Both the position numbers and the translations under genes were made by a program. Shown piece after piece: positions 33,657-45,700 of a stretch of 64,000 nucleotides of DNA. Within the stretch, counting starts at the first letter, position 1. The number at the start of each line of letters is the position of its first letter. The notes below the pieces were generated by a model, which saw nothing but the letters and a program-made list of their open reading frames with translations, was not told where the DNA came from and made no database searches. The DNA is taken from assembly GCF_035222375.1 (NCBI RefSeq), contig NW_026946363.1, positions 2,046,001 to 2,110,000 of the forward strand, given 5' to 3'. This DNA is from Podospora pseudocomata. Lineage: Eukaryota > Ascomycota > Sordariomycetes > Sordariales > Podosporaceae.

Positions 33657-34102
33657 ATTGCAGGCACTATTCTGGATGACGAAATCATGTTCACATTGGT
33701 ATTAAGGTCTATTGTAATCAATGATAATAAACTTGGAAGTTTTGGCAATGTTAAAATGGCTGGTCGTGTGTGAGGATTGAGGGACTCGAAAGATAAAGGT
33801 TGGGAAGCGGCAGCCAAGTTTTGAAGGCGAGAGGATCATATCAAGATAAAAATTTCTGAATGACTCAACTTCAGCACTTACACCACAACAACGCGCCTAC
33901 AACACGTCCTCAAAACACGACTCAAAACGTCTCATTTTATTGAAACAACGTCAGTCAATCGATCCAAATCGACAAATTGGCTCCCTTTCCCCACCCCAGT
34001 CTTTCCTCGCGGTGGTCCGCAGCAACACCCTTCAGGTTCTCACTCCAACATTTTCACCCCACCTTTCACCATCATCACCACCACCACCACCTCACTTCCA
34101 AA

Positions 34103-35344
34103 ATGTCAACCACCAACCCACCACCACCACCCCCCAAACTCAAAACCCGCATCCTCACCATCCCCCCCTCCTCCCCTTTAGGATCCTGGTCCTCTCCCAA
34201 CTCCCTCCAAACCTGGACCCTCCCCCCAACCCCCCTCATCCCCGCCTCCCTCACCCTCGCAGCAACAGCCCTCACAACCTCCACCGCCTCCTCCTTCAGC
34301 ACACCCGTAGCCTTCCCGACCGAAACCGTCTACGGCCTCGGCGCCGATGCAACCTCGTCAACAGCCGTGAAAGGGATTTACACGGCAAAAGGCCGACCAA
34401 GCGACAACCCTCTCATCGTCCACGTCTCCGACCTCTCCATGCTCAGCACCCTTTCCACCATTCCAGAGATTTACCACGAGTTAATCTCCAAGTTCTGGCC
34501 TGGACCACTGACTATCTTACTCCCTGTCCCGACCTCTGGTCAGCTGCTAGCCCCAGAGGTAACGGCTGGACTGACCACCTTTGGCGCGAGGATGCCTGAC
34601 TCCCCGTTGGCAAGAGCGTTGATTCAACTGGTGGGCAAGCCGCTCGCTGCTCCGTCCGCAAACGCCAGTACGCGCCCTAGCCCGACAAAGGCTGTGCATG
34701 TGCTGGAGGATTTGGAGGGGAAGATTGAGCTGATTCTGGATGGGGGGGATTGTGCAGTGGGGGTTGAATCGACTGTTGTTGACGGGTTATGCAACCCACC
34801 GGTGGTTCTGAGGCCAGGAGGGGTAGGCATCGAGGAGATAAGACAAGTCAAAGGGTGGGAGGGGGTGGTGAAGGGGTATAAAGACAGGAGCGAGGTCGGG
34901 GAGGGGCATAAGCCGAGGGCGCCGGGGATGAAGTACAAGCATTACAGCCCCCGGGCGAGGGTGGTGCTTTTTGAGGGGCATAAACCCGTCAATGTGGGAA
35001 AGGAGCTGGAGGGGGGCGGGCAAAAAAAGGTGGGGGTTATCAGGACGGGGGAATGGGAGGGGTTGGTTGGGGAGACAGAGGGGAGGATAGAGAGTGAGGA
35101 GGGTGGTTTTGCTGTTCGGCAGGGGAGTTTGAGGGATGAGGAAGGGAAGGAGTTGGCCACGGTGTTGGATGTTGATCTGGGACAGGATGTTAAAGGGGTC
35201 GCTCATGGGTTGTTTGCTGCTTTGAGGGAGCTGGATAGGCTGGGGGCTGATATCATTTTTGTGGAAGGGGTTAGTGATGGGGATGATATTGCTGCTGCGG
35301 TCATGAACCGACTTCGCAAGGCAGCATCCGAGATTAGGCCTTAA
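34103..35344 (+). CDS. SUA5: SUA5, threonylcarbamoyl-AMP synthase
   Basis: 413 codons from ATG 34103 (MSTTNPPPP). A longer upstream frame lacks an ATG and is His/Pro-rich noise. The YrdC domain shows PVAFPTETVYGLGADATSS, IYTAKGRPSDNPLIVHV, FWPGPLTILLPVP, the ANASTRPSPTKA stretch and GVESTVVDG. The linker APGMKYKHYSPRA and C-terminal Rossmann-like SUA5 domain follow (RELDRLGADIIFVEGVSDGD). Sua5 makes threonylcarbamoyl-AMP from Thr, bicarbonate and ATP for t6A at position 37 of ANN-decoding tRNAs, in cytosol and often mitochondria. The 3' third is G-rich in codon choice compared with the C-rich 5' half, a switch also seen in UBA3 and the kinase. Confidence 0.94.
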   Translation: MSTTNPPPPPPKLKTRILTIPPSSPLGSWSSPNSLQTWTLPPTPLIPASLTLAATALTTSTASSFSTPVAFPTETVYGLGADATSSTAVKGIYTAKGRPSDNPLIVHVSDLSMLSTLSTIPEIYHELISKFWPGPLTILLPVPTSGQLLAPEVTAGLTTFGARMPDSPLARALIQLVGKPLAAPSANASTRPSPTKAVHVLEDLEGKIELILDGGDCAVGVESTVVDGLCNPPVVLRPGGVGIEEIRQVKGWEGVVKGYKDRSEVGEGHKPRAPGMKYKHYSPRARVVLFEGHKPVNVGKELEGGGQKKVGVIRTGEWEGLVGETEGRIESEEGGFAVRQGSLRDEEGKELATVLDVDLGQDVKGVAHGLFAALRELDRLGADIIFVEGVSDGDDIAAAVMNRLRKAASEIRP

Positions 35345-35563
35345 CTCAGAGTCAAAAGGCGAACAGACAGCGATAAACACGATCTCCCAAGAGAAGACAC
35401 CTCATCAAAATTCTGCCCACACTATACTCACTACTTCATACGGTAATTTTTTAAAAAGGACCCCGAATTCATAATTCTAAATATCAGAGACGCCTGCTTA
35501 ACCCTCCCTTATTCATTCTCCCCCACCCAACAACATTACAGGACCATAATAATGGCCTCCAAT

Positions 35564-36299
35564 CTACCGCATCCACTCCAGAATCTTGGACTTGCCTATT
35601 TGCGCCAAGTTGTTCATGCCCTGCTCGGTGAAGGGGTCAATACGCCCCAGGTTGGTGTCTTGATTTGGCGCCTTGGAGCACCGCTGCACGATGATAGTCG
35701 GGTCCGTCTCCAAGACCACACCATCATCAACAATCTCGTCGATGGCGAGGGAGACGAGGTCGTAGTTCTCGATGATGGTGCGCTTGTCGACCGACTGCTT
35801 GAAGAGGAGGTGGAGGGCGTCGCGGAGGGCGAGGAGGACGTTGTAGAGGAGGATTTCGTTTTCTTCGACGCCGCCGACGACGTAGATTGCCACGTCTTTT
35901 GATTATCTGTCAACATAGCTGCTGAGAAGGGAGGGGAGGGATTTAGAGACAGGACATACCAGCCTCCATCTTATAAAGCACGATCCGGTTGTCGAATAGA
36001 AGGATGTCTCCTGTTTGCTTGGCCGTCTTTTGGAGGAGGGCCTTCTCGAAACGGACTTGGGCCGTCTTGTCGGCGAAGGGGTTCTGGGCGGAGGCGGGGG
36101 CGGCGGTGCTGGAGGGCTGCTGGTTGGCGGCTTGGTGGGGAGGGTTGTACCATTTGGAGAAGATGCGGGAGCCGTCTTCGCTGGAGAGGATTACTATCGT
36201 CGGGGGCATGGCAAGTCAGCTTCAGGAGTAGGTGTGCTGGAGCTTTGGGAGAGCTTTACGGATAGCGTTGACGCTGTACAGCGACATTCCTGGGGCCAT
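35564..36299 (-). CDS. RET3: RET3, coatomer zeta subunit (COPI)
   Basis: Three exons: 36299-36260, 36193-35960 and 35895-35564 (201 codons). Splicing gives MAPGMSLYSVNAI|LILSSEDGSRIFSKWY and KMEAD|VAIYVVGGVEENEILLYNVL, the longin-fold pattern of zeta-COP, ending NLAQIGKSKILEWMR. The unspliced frame would stop early, which is why single frames look broken here. Zeta pairs with gamma-COP in the F-subcomplex of COPI and works in Golgi-to-ER transport. An Ala/Pro insertion (TAAPASAQNPFADK) sits in the loop after the first strands. It is transcribed divergently from MCM4 across a 526-bp promoter region. Confidence 0.94.
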
Positions 36300-36591
36300 T
36301 TTGGCTGTGTATTAGTGGGTATCTTATGGTTCGCGGTGTAGGGTGAGGGTGGTGGAAAAGGGGTATCTCGTTCGGGGGCGGTGGTATCGTCGTCGTGGAT
36401 GTTGTTGCTTGTGGCTGATGATGTGAAGCTGTCCACACAATGGAAATTGTGGGGTCCAACTTTCAAAAGGGAGCGGCTCGCTGATGTGGCTTGAGCTGGA
36501 TGTCTCCACATTTTAAACGGCACGTACCTGGGCCAGGGTTTAATGGATTGGGAGGCCCCCTCCCCCCCCACTTCCCCTTTGACAGGCTGAG

Positions 36592-36630
36592 ACGCGTAAA
36601 GTGGTTTTTCTTGCTGGACGCGTTTTCGCG
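36592..36630. promoter_or_regulatory. Two MCB boxes (ACGCGT) and an E2F-like TTTTCGCG
   Basis: ACGCGT occurs at 36592-36597 and 36618-36623. The second runs straight into TTTTCGCG (36623-36630). They lie about 200-235 bp upstream of the MCM4 start in the shared RET3/MCM4 promoter. MCB boxes are bound by MBF (Mbp1/Swi6; Res/Cdc10 in fission yeast) and drive G1/S expression of MCM genes in fungi. Motif, spacing and neighbour agree. Confidence 0.7.
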
Positions 36631-36825
36631 CTGCTCCTTTTCTCATTCCAACACCCTGAAGTTCTTCAGAGTCCCACTCTGGGTTTCCTAGGAAACACCT
36701 TCATCCCACCGCTGCCAACACCCCCTTCAACCACCATATTGAATCCTCGTCTGTTATAAATCATTGGTCTTATTTTTTGTGCCCCCAAATTCAGTCAAAA
36801 CAGACGACAGAGTACAACTTCAAAA

Positions 36826-39800
36826 ATGTCTTCACCATCGAAGCGGTCAACGCGCAGCACCAGGAGTTCCCAGGCTGCTCAGAGCAGCCCCGCTGCTGAG
36901 AACTCGAGAACTCCCCGCCAGACTCGGACCTCAGCATTGGCCTCAAGTCCTATGGTATACGATTCCTCCTCTCCTAACAATGCGCCCTCGTCGCCTCTCC
37001 ACCAGATGAGCAACACTCAGAGCACCGCCGGAAACAATGCCGCCAGCTCGCCCTTGCGCCAGCAGACCGAGACGCAGAGCACTGGTGATCGCACACCTCG
37101 CGCAAGCGGTCGTGGTCTCTTGGTTGGAGGTAAACCGCTGAAAAATGGCTTTTCTTTGCATCCAAAGCTAACATACCCCTGACAGACTCGTCCCCTATCC
37201 GCTATGATGAATCCAGCCCAGGGCCCAACCTCACCCAGCAGTCGGACCTTCGCAGTGAAAGCAGTGCGCTCTTCGTAAACGAGCGCACAAGACCTTCCCG
37301 GTCTCACCGTGGGGATATCAACCCAGATGTCATTCGCACACCACGCATGCCACGCCGAATTATCTTGGATGACGCAGGCCGAGTCGTTCGTGATGGCTCT
37401 CAAGTCGGGTCCGACGCCGCTTCCTTCTCCAACAACAACCCCAACACATCTGAGGCAAATGCCCTTGGTGGCATGAGCCAGGGTCTCGTATGGGGTACCA
37501 CCGTCTCACTTGAAGACTCCTTCGCGGCCTTCAAGGAGTTTCTCCGAAACTTCACCAAAAAGTATCGCATGTGGGCGGATGGCGCAACCGAGGCTGACAC
37601 CATGGGGAACCCCGAGGCGGATTCCAAGCCATATTGGGAGGCTTTGGAGAACATGTTGTTGCTGGGCAGCAACAGGTTGTACCTTGATCTTCGTGATCTC
37701 AAGGCGTACCCGCGAACGCTGAAGCTCTGGCATCAAGCCCAGGCCTACCCCACCGAAATTGTTCCAGTCATGGATCAATGCGTGCACGACTTCATGATTG
37801 ATCTTGCGCGCGCTGAGATGGCTAGTCAAAGACAGGCCTCTCTTGCTGGCGGAAATATGCCTAACCCTTCCCAGAGCTCTGATCTGAACTTCCCCAGTTC
37901 TGATCGTGGGGAGGAGCCATCAACTCCCAGGCCTACCCAGGGACAGCAGATGACCCTTGAAGACCAGGTCTCCGCGGAGACGTATGTTGTGCGCCCATTC
38001 GGTATCGAGAAGAATACCAACCTGAGAGATCTCAACCCTTCAGATATGGACAAGCTTGTCTGCATCAAGGGTCTAGTGATCCGTACCACGCCTGTGATTC
38101 CCGACATGAAGGACGCTTTCTTCAAGTGCAGTGTTTGCGGACACTCCGTCACCGTTGAGTTGGACCGTGGCAAGATTCGGGAGCCGACTGAGTGCCCTCG
38201 CAATCGTTGTAAGTCCAAGAACTCGATGCAGATTATCCACAATCGCTGCACATTCACGGATAAGCAAGTAATCAAGCTGCAGGAGACTCCTGATGACACG
38301 CCTGCTGGCCAGACGCCTCATTCCGTTTCCATCTGCGCTTACAACGAGCTGGTTGACTTTTGCAAGGCCGGTGACCGTGTAGAGATTACGGGTATCTACA
38401 AGGTTACTCCTGTGCGTGTCAACCCTCGCATGCGGACGGTCAAGAGTGTGCACAAGACGTATGTGGACATTGTCCATGTCCAGAAAGTCGACAAGAAGAG
38501 AATGGGCAATGACCCTTCTGTTCTTGACTTGGCTGAGGAGGAAGAGGCCCATATCAGCGGCCAGAGTCTTGATGAGATCAAAAAGATCTCGCCAGAGGAT
38601 GAGGCCAGGATCAGGGAGACTGCTGCTCGTGCCGACATCTACGAGCTTTTGTCCCGGTCTCTCGCTCCATCAATCTACGAAATGGAGGATGTCAAGAAGG
38701 GTATCCTCCTCCAGCTGTTTGGTGGTACCAACAAAACCTTTGAAAAGGGCGCCAGTCCCCGCTACCGTGGCGATATCAACGTCCTGTTGTGTGGTGACCC
38801 TTCAACGTCCAAGTCTCAGCTTTTGGGTTACGTCCACCGCATCGCCCCCCGCGGTGTGTACACCAGCGGCAAGGGTTCCTCTGCGGTCGGTCTTACAGCC
38901 TATGTCACCCGCGACCCAGAGACCAGACAGCTGGTTCTCGAGTCCGGCGCCTTGGTCTTGTCCGACGGTGGTGTGTGCTGCATTGACGAGTTTGACAAGA
39001 TGAACGAGTCCACTCGCTCTGTTCTCCACGAAGTGATGGAACAGCAGACCGTCTCTGTCGCCAAGGCAGGCATCATCACCACCCTCAACGCCAGGACTTC
39101 CATCCTAGCCTCTGCCAACCCGATCGGCAGTCGTTACAACCCTGACCTCTCCGTCCCGCAAAACATTGATCTTCCCCCTACCCTACTCTCCCGTTTCGAT
39201 CTGGTCTATCTCATCCTCGATCGAGCCGACGAGAAGCAAGATCAGCGCTTGGCTAAGCATTTGCTGTCCATGTATCTCGAGGACAAGCCTGACTCGGCCC
39301 ACTCCAACAATGATATCCTGGTATGTTCATCCCTCTTTCTCCATCTACTTCCTCCCGACTAACAGTCTCCAGCCAATCGAATTCCTCACCTCTTACATCT
39401 CCTACGCCCGCCAAAAAGTCAACCCCCAGATCTCCAACGAAGCCGCCAAGGAGCTCGTCGACTCGTACGTCGAGATGCGCAAGCTCGGCCAGGACGTCCG
39501 CGCCGCAGAGAAGCGCATCACGGCCACCACCCGTCAGCTCGAGAGCATGATTCGTCTCTCTGAGGCCCACGCTCGCATGCGTCTCTCCGAGACGGTCACT
39601 CAAAATGACGTAAAGGAGGCGGTGAGGCTGATCAAATCCGCCCTCAAGACGGCGGCGACGGATGCGCAGGGCAGAATCGACATGAGTCTCCTCACTGAAG
39701 GCACGTCGGCGGCGGACAGAAGGAAGAAGGCCGAGATCAAGGACGCCATTGTCAGACTGTTGGACGAGCTGACTGCCGGCGGGCAATCAGTCAAGTTCGC

Positions 39801-39954
39801 CGAAGTAGCCAGGAAGTTATCAGATGGTGCCAGCGTGCCGGTGGAGTCGGCCAATTTTGCCGAGGCGATGAGGACGCTAGAGATGGAGGGTGCCATCATG
39901 GTCAGTGGAGAGGGTGCGAGAAAGAGTGTAAGAAGGGTCACGGCTCAAGTGTAA
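36826..39954 (+). CDS. MCM4: MCM4/CDC54, replicative helicase subunit
   Basis: Three exons: 36826-37129, 37186-39320 and 39373-39954 (1006 codons). The N-terminal about 170 residues are Ser/Thr/Pro/Gln-rich, with the many SP/TP sites expected for DDK/CDK control of MCM4. Next comes the zinc ribbon (CSVCGHSVTVELDRGKI ... CPRNRC). The AAA+ core has Walker A GDPSTSKSQLL, Walker B CIDEFDKMNE and the arginine finger in LLSRFDLVYL. A C-terminal winged helix ends in RRVTAQV. MCM4 is part of the MCM2-7 ring loaded at origins by ORC, Cdc6 and Cdt1 and is the motor of CMG. The last intron interrupts the frame at NNDIL|PIEFLTSYISYARQ. Confidence 0.96.
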
Positions 39955-40101
39955 CGGCTTTCTGACGGGGATAATTTCCAACTTGTTATTTTTCAAATGA
40001 GAAAAAAAAACAGTTATCAACAACGCGCCCCCCCGCATTTCAAACAGAAACGCAAAACTAGGTATAATGACGACATCAGGAATCTTTTCTCCTCCTCATG
40101 A

Positions 40102-41177
40102 TCAATTCGCCGCCGCCGTCCCATTACCCACATTGACCACCGTCTCCGTCATGCTCCCCCTATCCACCTCCTTTCCCTTGTCAACCTGAGGTACTGCCGC
40201 CCCAGAGCCGGACACCTTACTATCCTCCTCCTCCCCCAGCAGCCCACTAGGCCTCCAATCCCTGAGATCATCCTCGGCATCATTCAATATCTGCCGCGCC
40301 TGCCCAGCATGATGATACGCCGGTTTGACATCCCCCGGCACGACAGGTGTATCATCCAACAACTCCAACAACCTCAACCCATGCCTCGCAAGAATAATCT
40401 GCTTATCCGCCCGTTCAATCGTAGCCAAAAACTCGGCCTGGTACGCCTCCTTCAACTTTTGCCTTGTCTACCACAATATCAGCACACTATCATCATCAGT
40501 GCTTATCAGGGAAAATACATACAACATTACTCAACTGCGCCTCAGCAACCAACCCCTCGGCCTCAGCTCTGACAAGCTCCTGCTCTAACACCACCAATTT
40601 TGTCGACTGCGGCTCCCTACTCTTCAACTTTGCAATCTCATCCCCGATCTTCTTCTTTCCCTCTCTTGTTGGTTGGACGCTTCGTTCGGTGTTTCTGATC
40701 ACCTTTAGCGCTGCGCGCGCATCGTCGAGGGCGTGGGCGTAGTTGTCTTCTTGCTCGCCTATTTCTGAGAGGAGGACGCCGATTTTGTCCGAGATGTCGG
40801 AGACGGAGTCGTCTTGGGTTGCCTCACCCCATTCAGAGAGCTGGGTTGCGATGGAGAGGCGCTCTTTGGCTGCGGATTCGTGGTGGGAGGTGAGGGAGGA
40901 GGAGGATTTGAGGAGGCGGGTGAGGCGTTTGGAGAGGTCGGGTTGGGTGAAGGTTGGGGAGCGGAGGGAGGGGAAGGAGAAGGGTTTACGGTGGTGTTGG
41001 GATGGGGTGGAGGTGGTGGTACCCGTGGAGGAGCGGTTTTGGGAGCGGATTGAGAGGGCGCGGTTCCTGGAGGAATTGAGCATGTTAGCAATCGTGGGAC
41101 TGGTTTTGTGGTGGGCGGCGTGGGTACCACTGGGCAAAGGGGTAGAAGCGGTTTGTTTCGTTGCTTTTGCGGGACAT
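40102..41177 (-). CDS. Eisosome core protein of the PIL1/LSP1 family (divergent copy)
   Basis: Three exons: 41177-41128, 41066-40523 and 40467-40102 (319 codons). The BAR-type core is clear: QLSEWGEATQDDSVSDISDK, GVLLSEIGEQEDNYAHALDD, NTERSVQPTREGKKKIGDEI, KLVVLEQELVRAEAEGLVAE, AQLSNVTRQKLKEAYQAEF and LLELLDDTPVVPGD. Pil1 and Lsp1 polymerise on the plasma membrane and shape eisosome furrows with PI(4,5)P2. Compared with typical Pil1, the N terminus is short and Ser/Thr/Arg-rich and the spacing DDSVSDISDK is slightly expanded. It is probably the more divergent of the paralogues fungi usually carry. The first exon (MSRKSNETNRFYPFAQW) rests on the splice signals only. Confidence 0.9.
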
Positions 41178-42179
41178 GATTTCCGCAGATGAATAGTAAA
41201 CAGTTTGTGAAAAAGGGATATGTGACTTACAACATGATGCTGGGCTTAGGCTCTGAGGTGTGGAACTGAACGTATTCGGGACTTGGGTCGCAAGAAGAGG
41301 TCAGACTTGCTCTTTCCTCAGTAAACACGAGGATATGTCGGCAACCCAGCAGGATACACAGGTAAAGAATAACGCAGGGGGGTATCAGTATGCACAACGA
41401 ACTGCTAAATCATCAATCGTTTGCTTGCTTTCACAGCGTGAGGGTAAATGGGTAATCAGGTTGTGGTGTACGGGATAAAGACAATGGTGGTTCGTGATGA
41501 CCGCCCGCGCAGCGTAGTGGTATATAGATAGCAGCAGTAGGCCATAAACGGTCGCTCATCACGTCACTTTACATGTCTGGCTCAGGCTAGTAAAGCAGTC
41601 AGTTTACCCAAGCCTTCTTCTGAACTCTCACGGAAACCCTTGGTGCAGATGTCGTCAGAGCTTTGGGATGAACAGGAGTTTGTTATTTCAGTACCTACAC
41701 AACAACCCTTTTTTTTCTAGCCCCATTCATGTATGTTCCTGTATGAATGGCTTCTCATACCATCGAAAGTCATCTCCCTCATGGAAAATATCTGTAAAGC
41801 TGTCTTAAACAAAGCATGTAGTGTAGAGTTCCATGTGACGTCATCCCACCCAACCACATCCCAGCCCCACCAAAGCTCTGCTCAGATCGAAGATCATTCA
41901 TTCACCCCAACCACTGAACCACCTCCTCGGTTCTTGGCATCTATCCCCATCACCAGACCAGATCGATCACAAGCTGAGACGGAGACAGATTACCTTCTCA
42001 TGTGGCTTGTAGAGTAAACAACCCTCATTAGTATCCCGCCTATTACGGAGTAGCTAGCCAACCAGTCTATCCCAAACGAAGCCCATCCAAGCCAGACATG
42101 TACCTAAACATTTATTCATAACATCGTGATATCATCCTCCGCATAACCCATACATCCCCGTCCCATTATCACAAATGGA
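41178..42179. other. Intergenic region, no gene seen
   Basis: Between the eisosome gene start and the His-rich gene 3' end. Short frames only, none with coding character. It likely holds the eisosome promoter. Confidence 0.55.
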
Positions 42180-42530
42180 TCAATACCTCCTAGTAGTCTC
42201 AACCCGACTACTACTCCTCTCAATCTCCACCACCCTCTCCCCGTGACTCCGCCCTCTGCTCTCCCCCCTATAGCTCGTCATGCTCGCCCTCGGACTTGGA
42301 ACAATAACTGTCGTTCTTGTTTTTGGCGGACACAGATAGGTCCCGCTCGTTCGAGGCGAGACATGATGGTGGTGGTGGTGGTGAGAAGAAGAAGAATGGT
42401 GATGGTGGTGGGGGGGGTGTCGGCTGCTGCTCCTGCTGTTGTGGTGATGGTGGTGAGAGGATGGCCGGCGGGCGGGGACGATTTCCTCGTGGTAGTAGTA
42501 TTTTTCTGAGGAGGGGGTTCCGAAGCACAT
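42180..42530 (-). CDS. Small histidine-rich protein, unknown
   Basis: 116 codons, no intron. It starts MCFGTPSSEKYYYHEEIVPA and contains two dense His runs with Ser and Arg (SSHHHHHNSRSSSRHPPHHH; SSHHHHHHHVSPRTSG), then a Ser/Arg-rich, charged tail (RVVEIERSSSRVETTRRY). The N-terminal MCFG plus a Tyr/His/Glu patch resembles a class of small fungal proteins I cannot name with certainty. The His runs could bind metal or target nuclear speckles, but low complexity alone can create such a frame, so gene status is likely, not proven. Confidence 0.5.
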   Translation of the reverse strand: MCFGTPSSEKYYYHEEIVPARRPSSHHHHHNSRSSSRHPPHHHHHSSSSHHHHHHHVSPRTSGTYLCPPKTRTTVIVPSPRASMTSYRGESRGRSHGERVVEIERSSSRVETTRRY

Positions 42531-43324
42531 GTTTTCTTCTTTGGGGCCGAGACTGAGTGATGGAATGTTTGTGGCGAAGACTTGTGGTCTGTGTATGTGT
42601 GTTTTGTTTGATGATTATACTCGGAGACAAGGTAAGATGTGGAAGCTGAGATGGAAGAATAAAAATAATAAACAGACAAACAAACAGGAAGGTCAGGTTT
42701 ATAAACACTTTGCTCCCTCGCCCGAAATACCCCAAGACCCCTAATAAATCAACTGACCAGATCCACCATCCCACACAGAGAGACACCGGGCAACATCCCA
42801 AAAGAAAAAGAAAACAAGGCAGCATGCAGGGACCTCGAGGGACCCTGACGCACCACCGGTCTTGCTGCATGCTCACATGCCTTGCTTTCCTTCCCCACCA
42901 GGCCCCGGGGCTCAGCATGCGATACAAGGCCTCACTCATATGTAGCCTTACCAAACACCGTTCAAAAGTAACACTGCATGAATTATACGAAGGTTGATCT
43001 TCCAACATGTTGCAAGTCGGCCTTTAACACGAGCGGACAAGGCGACGTGGTAAGATAGTGGATCATCTTCCAGAGAACCGACTCACCATCCATTCAAAAG
43101 CAAAAATAGAAACACATGCTCAATTCAATAGAACATCACAAGAATGTTCCCTTCTACAAATCTCACCCAGGTGGTCGGCTCAACGATGCCCCCCACCACG
43201 ACCCAAGATCCACCATTCCAACGCTCCAGAGATCACCCCACCAAAAGATCTCCACCACCACCCAAAAATAAAAAATGAACTTTGTAAGTTCAAAAAGAAA
43301 ATGCCGCCAAAAGATATAATTCTT
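42531..43324. other. Intergenic region, no gene seen
   Basis: Upstream of the His-rich gene and next to the tRNA. Short frames without coding character. Confidence 0.55.
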
Positions 43325-43398
43325 TGATTTCGTCCAGGCTCGAACTGGAGACCTTCAGTGTGTTAGACTGACGTGATAACCAACTACACCACGAAACC
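43325..43398 (-). tRNA. tRNA-Val (anticodon AAC)
   Basis: 74 nt, no intron. The acceptor stem pairs GGTTTCG with CGAAATC, with discriminator A. The D arm contains TGTAGTTGGTTATCAC; the anticodon loop CTAACAC is closed by a CAGT/ACTG stem; the T arm is CCAGG TTCGAGC CCTGG-like. It is very similar to yeast tRNA-Val(AAC). CCA is not encoded, as usual in eukaryotes. Confidence 0.93.
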
Positions 43399-43634
43399 AT
43401 ATGCTTATTATTGAATGTCACTTCCACTTTTATTATTATCAAAATACTACGGTCAAGCACACAACATCACCACTACATCCCTTTTCAACCCTTTTTTTTC
43501 CCCTTTTAATAAACCAACACTCAATACAAATACACATTTATTCGCCTTATAATCAACATAAATACCAAACAAACAAAAGCTTTCAAAATATCAACCCCCT
43601 CCCATTTTTATTATCCCCCCTTTTCCCTCTCCAT

Positions 43635-45195
43635 CTATTTCTTAGCAGCAACATGGCCACTCGACGCAAACTTCAACTCAATATTCCCCACCAACCACAC
43701 AGCCACAAAAAAGGCAATAGCACTACTAAAGACAATAAACGGCTTGCGCAGGCTGGCTGAGAGAGGGTAGTCGTACGACACGACCAGCTCCCGGTCCCTA
43801 AAGTCATCCACCAGGTTCCTCGCCTTGATCACCAGCGCCGTCCGCCCAATCGTGTCCAAAAAGGTCTTGTGGATCTCGACGTCGGCCGAGGTGATGGATT
43901 GGGCTGGGATCGAGGTGACGTACTTGACGTTTCTGCAAAACATACAGCAGTCAGTATTTGAAGTCAACAGAGAGGGGTGACAAGGGGGAAACGTACTCAG
44001 CACCCTCAGGCAAAATAACCCTGACCTCGACCTGCTCATACTCCACACCCTCATTCTGCTTGGGCCCCTCAAGAAAAGGCACGTTCAGCACGAGCCCCCC
44101 GGCTGCCGTCTTCCTCAAAAAGTTCTTCGCATCCGAGTTCCACCCAATGGTAAAGGGGTACTTCCAGCCGCCAAAGACAGGGTAACGAGGCTTGATCTCA
44201 AGCGACGCCTCCCGCTTGTTGCTTCTGAATCTCGAGGTCGACACATTGCCAATGACGTCAGTGTAGTAAGGGTCAACACTCCCAACACGAAGAGGGAACT
44301 TGAGCTCCTTCAGCGCATGGGTATTGCCCTGCTGGTAGTACTGCGACTGCTGCCACTTGACCCTGTTGAACAGTGATGAAAGGTTGGCCCCGCGGTGGTA
44401 GAGAGTATAGCGCTCCTCAAAAGCAACATTTCCACCCCAGTGGCTGACCTCAATGTCCCGCTCCAGACGGGCAACGTGAGTGACTGGCCTGTTGAACTCG
44501 AAACGGACGCGGATGGGCTCGTACGCGCCGGCGGGCTTCTCGTCAAAGGGCCCGTAGGTGAGCTTGGTGCCCTGCTTTTGGGGGAACTCCTTGATGTCGC
44601 CGCTGCCTGGGAGCTTGGTGTAGTCGGGGATGTTGGCGGAGGGGAACTTGACTTCCGTCTTTTGTTTCGAGGTGGTGTACACCGAGGGAACGTAGGCGGA
44701 GAAGGTGTAGGTGAGGAATTGGGCTTCCTCCTGCTTGATGGCGGCGGGAAGGGGCGAGTACGCCTTGAGGATGTAGTAGCTGATGCCGAGTGTCTGCTGT
44801 GCGCCGGGGGCGAGGGGCTTAGGAAGTCGGATGCGGAGGTACTGGGTGTCGCTTTCGGGGTCGAACTCGACGTTCTCGGCGACGAATGGCCCGGCGCTGG
44901 TGTCCTTGCGATCCTTTACCTCGACGCCACCGAGGCGCGAGATCTGATCGGCCGTGAAGGGGAGGTAGTATTCATTCTGTGGCTTCTTGTCGATATTTTC
45001 TACGACGACATTGATGTTTTCCTTGACGTAGTTCTTCTCGACGGAAACAACGTGAACGAGGTTGGCGTTCTTGAAGACCTGTGGGGGCTTGAAGGTAGAC
45101 GGGAGTGTTGATTTGGAGGTGCTCTTGTCGGAGCTGGCGGCCGAAGCTAGCGACAGCAGCGAGAGAAAGGCAGAGAAGACGGCTGATGTCTTCAT
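43635..45195 (-). CDS. OST1: OST1, ribophorin I subunit of oligosaccharyltransferase
   Basis: Two exons: 45195-43997 and 43932-43635 (498 codons). An N-terminal signal peptide (MKTSAVFSAFLSLLSLASAA) leads to the ribophorin I body: VHVVSVEKNYVKENINVVVE, LGISYYILKAYSPLPAAIK, HVARLERDIEVSHWGGNVAF and YTLYHRGANLSSLFNRVKWQ. Then come a C-terminal membrane helix (PFIVFSSAIAFFVAVWLVGN) and a short cytosolic tail ending HVAAKK, a dilysine-like ER signal. OST1 is a non-catalytic subunit of the ER complex that moves Glc3Man9GlcNAc2 to Asn in N-x-S/T. Splice join GAE|NVKYVTSIPAQSI is in frame. Confidence 0.95.
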
Positions 45196-45700
45196 GTTGT
45201 AAGAGAAAATGACATGTGCCCGCCCAATTGAAGAAATTCCACTGTCGACTTACTTGTTGGACCCTCAAGAGACCCTCCTGAGCATCACCGTGGCCTTCTG
45301 CCAAACAGCTGTCTCCGAAAAGCTTACGTTGCTGAAACACCCCTGTCCGTTTTGCCGGCTGGGACCCACAGCTTCCCGGACTGCCAAGAGAATCCGACAT
45401 AGCTTACATAAACCACATCTGGTGTAAGTGTAAGTTGCGGTTCACTTCGCTTGAACTTTTCCAGTTTCACCATCGACCTCCTTCCCATGCGAGGCAGCCG
45501 CGACTTGCATCATGACGAAGCTTCCCTCGAGCGGAAGGGACTTCCCACGGATTCATGATGAACCTATGGGAATCCATTGTGGCTTCTTCCGCTCTTCTGC
45601 TCCATGACCTCTCCCGTTCACACATTAGCATCAGGCCCGGATATCACTATCATCACTCCTCGTACCTTCATTCGTCCAGGATCAACACCAACATCAAACC

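Noticed and set aside
33977-34102. 42-residue N-terminal extension of SUA5
   Set aside because: No ATG start, His/Pro-rich translation of a CAC repeat; the ATG at 34103 fits better.
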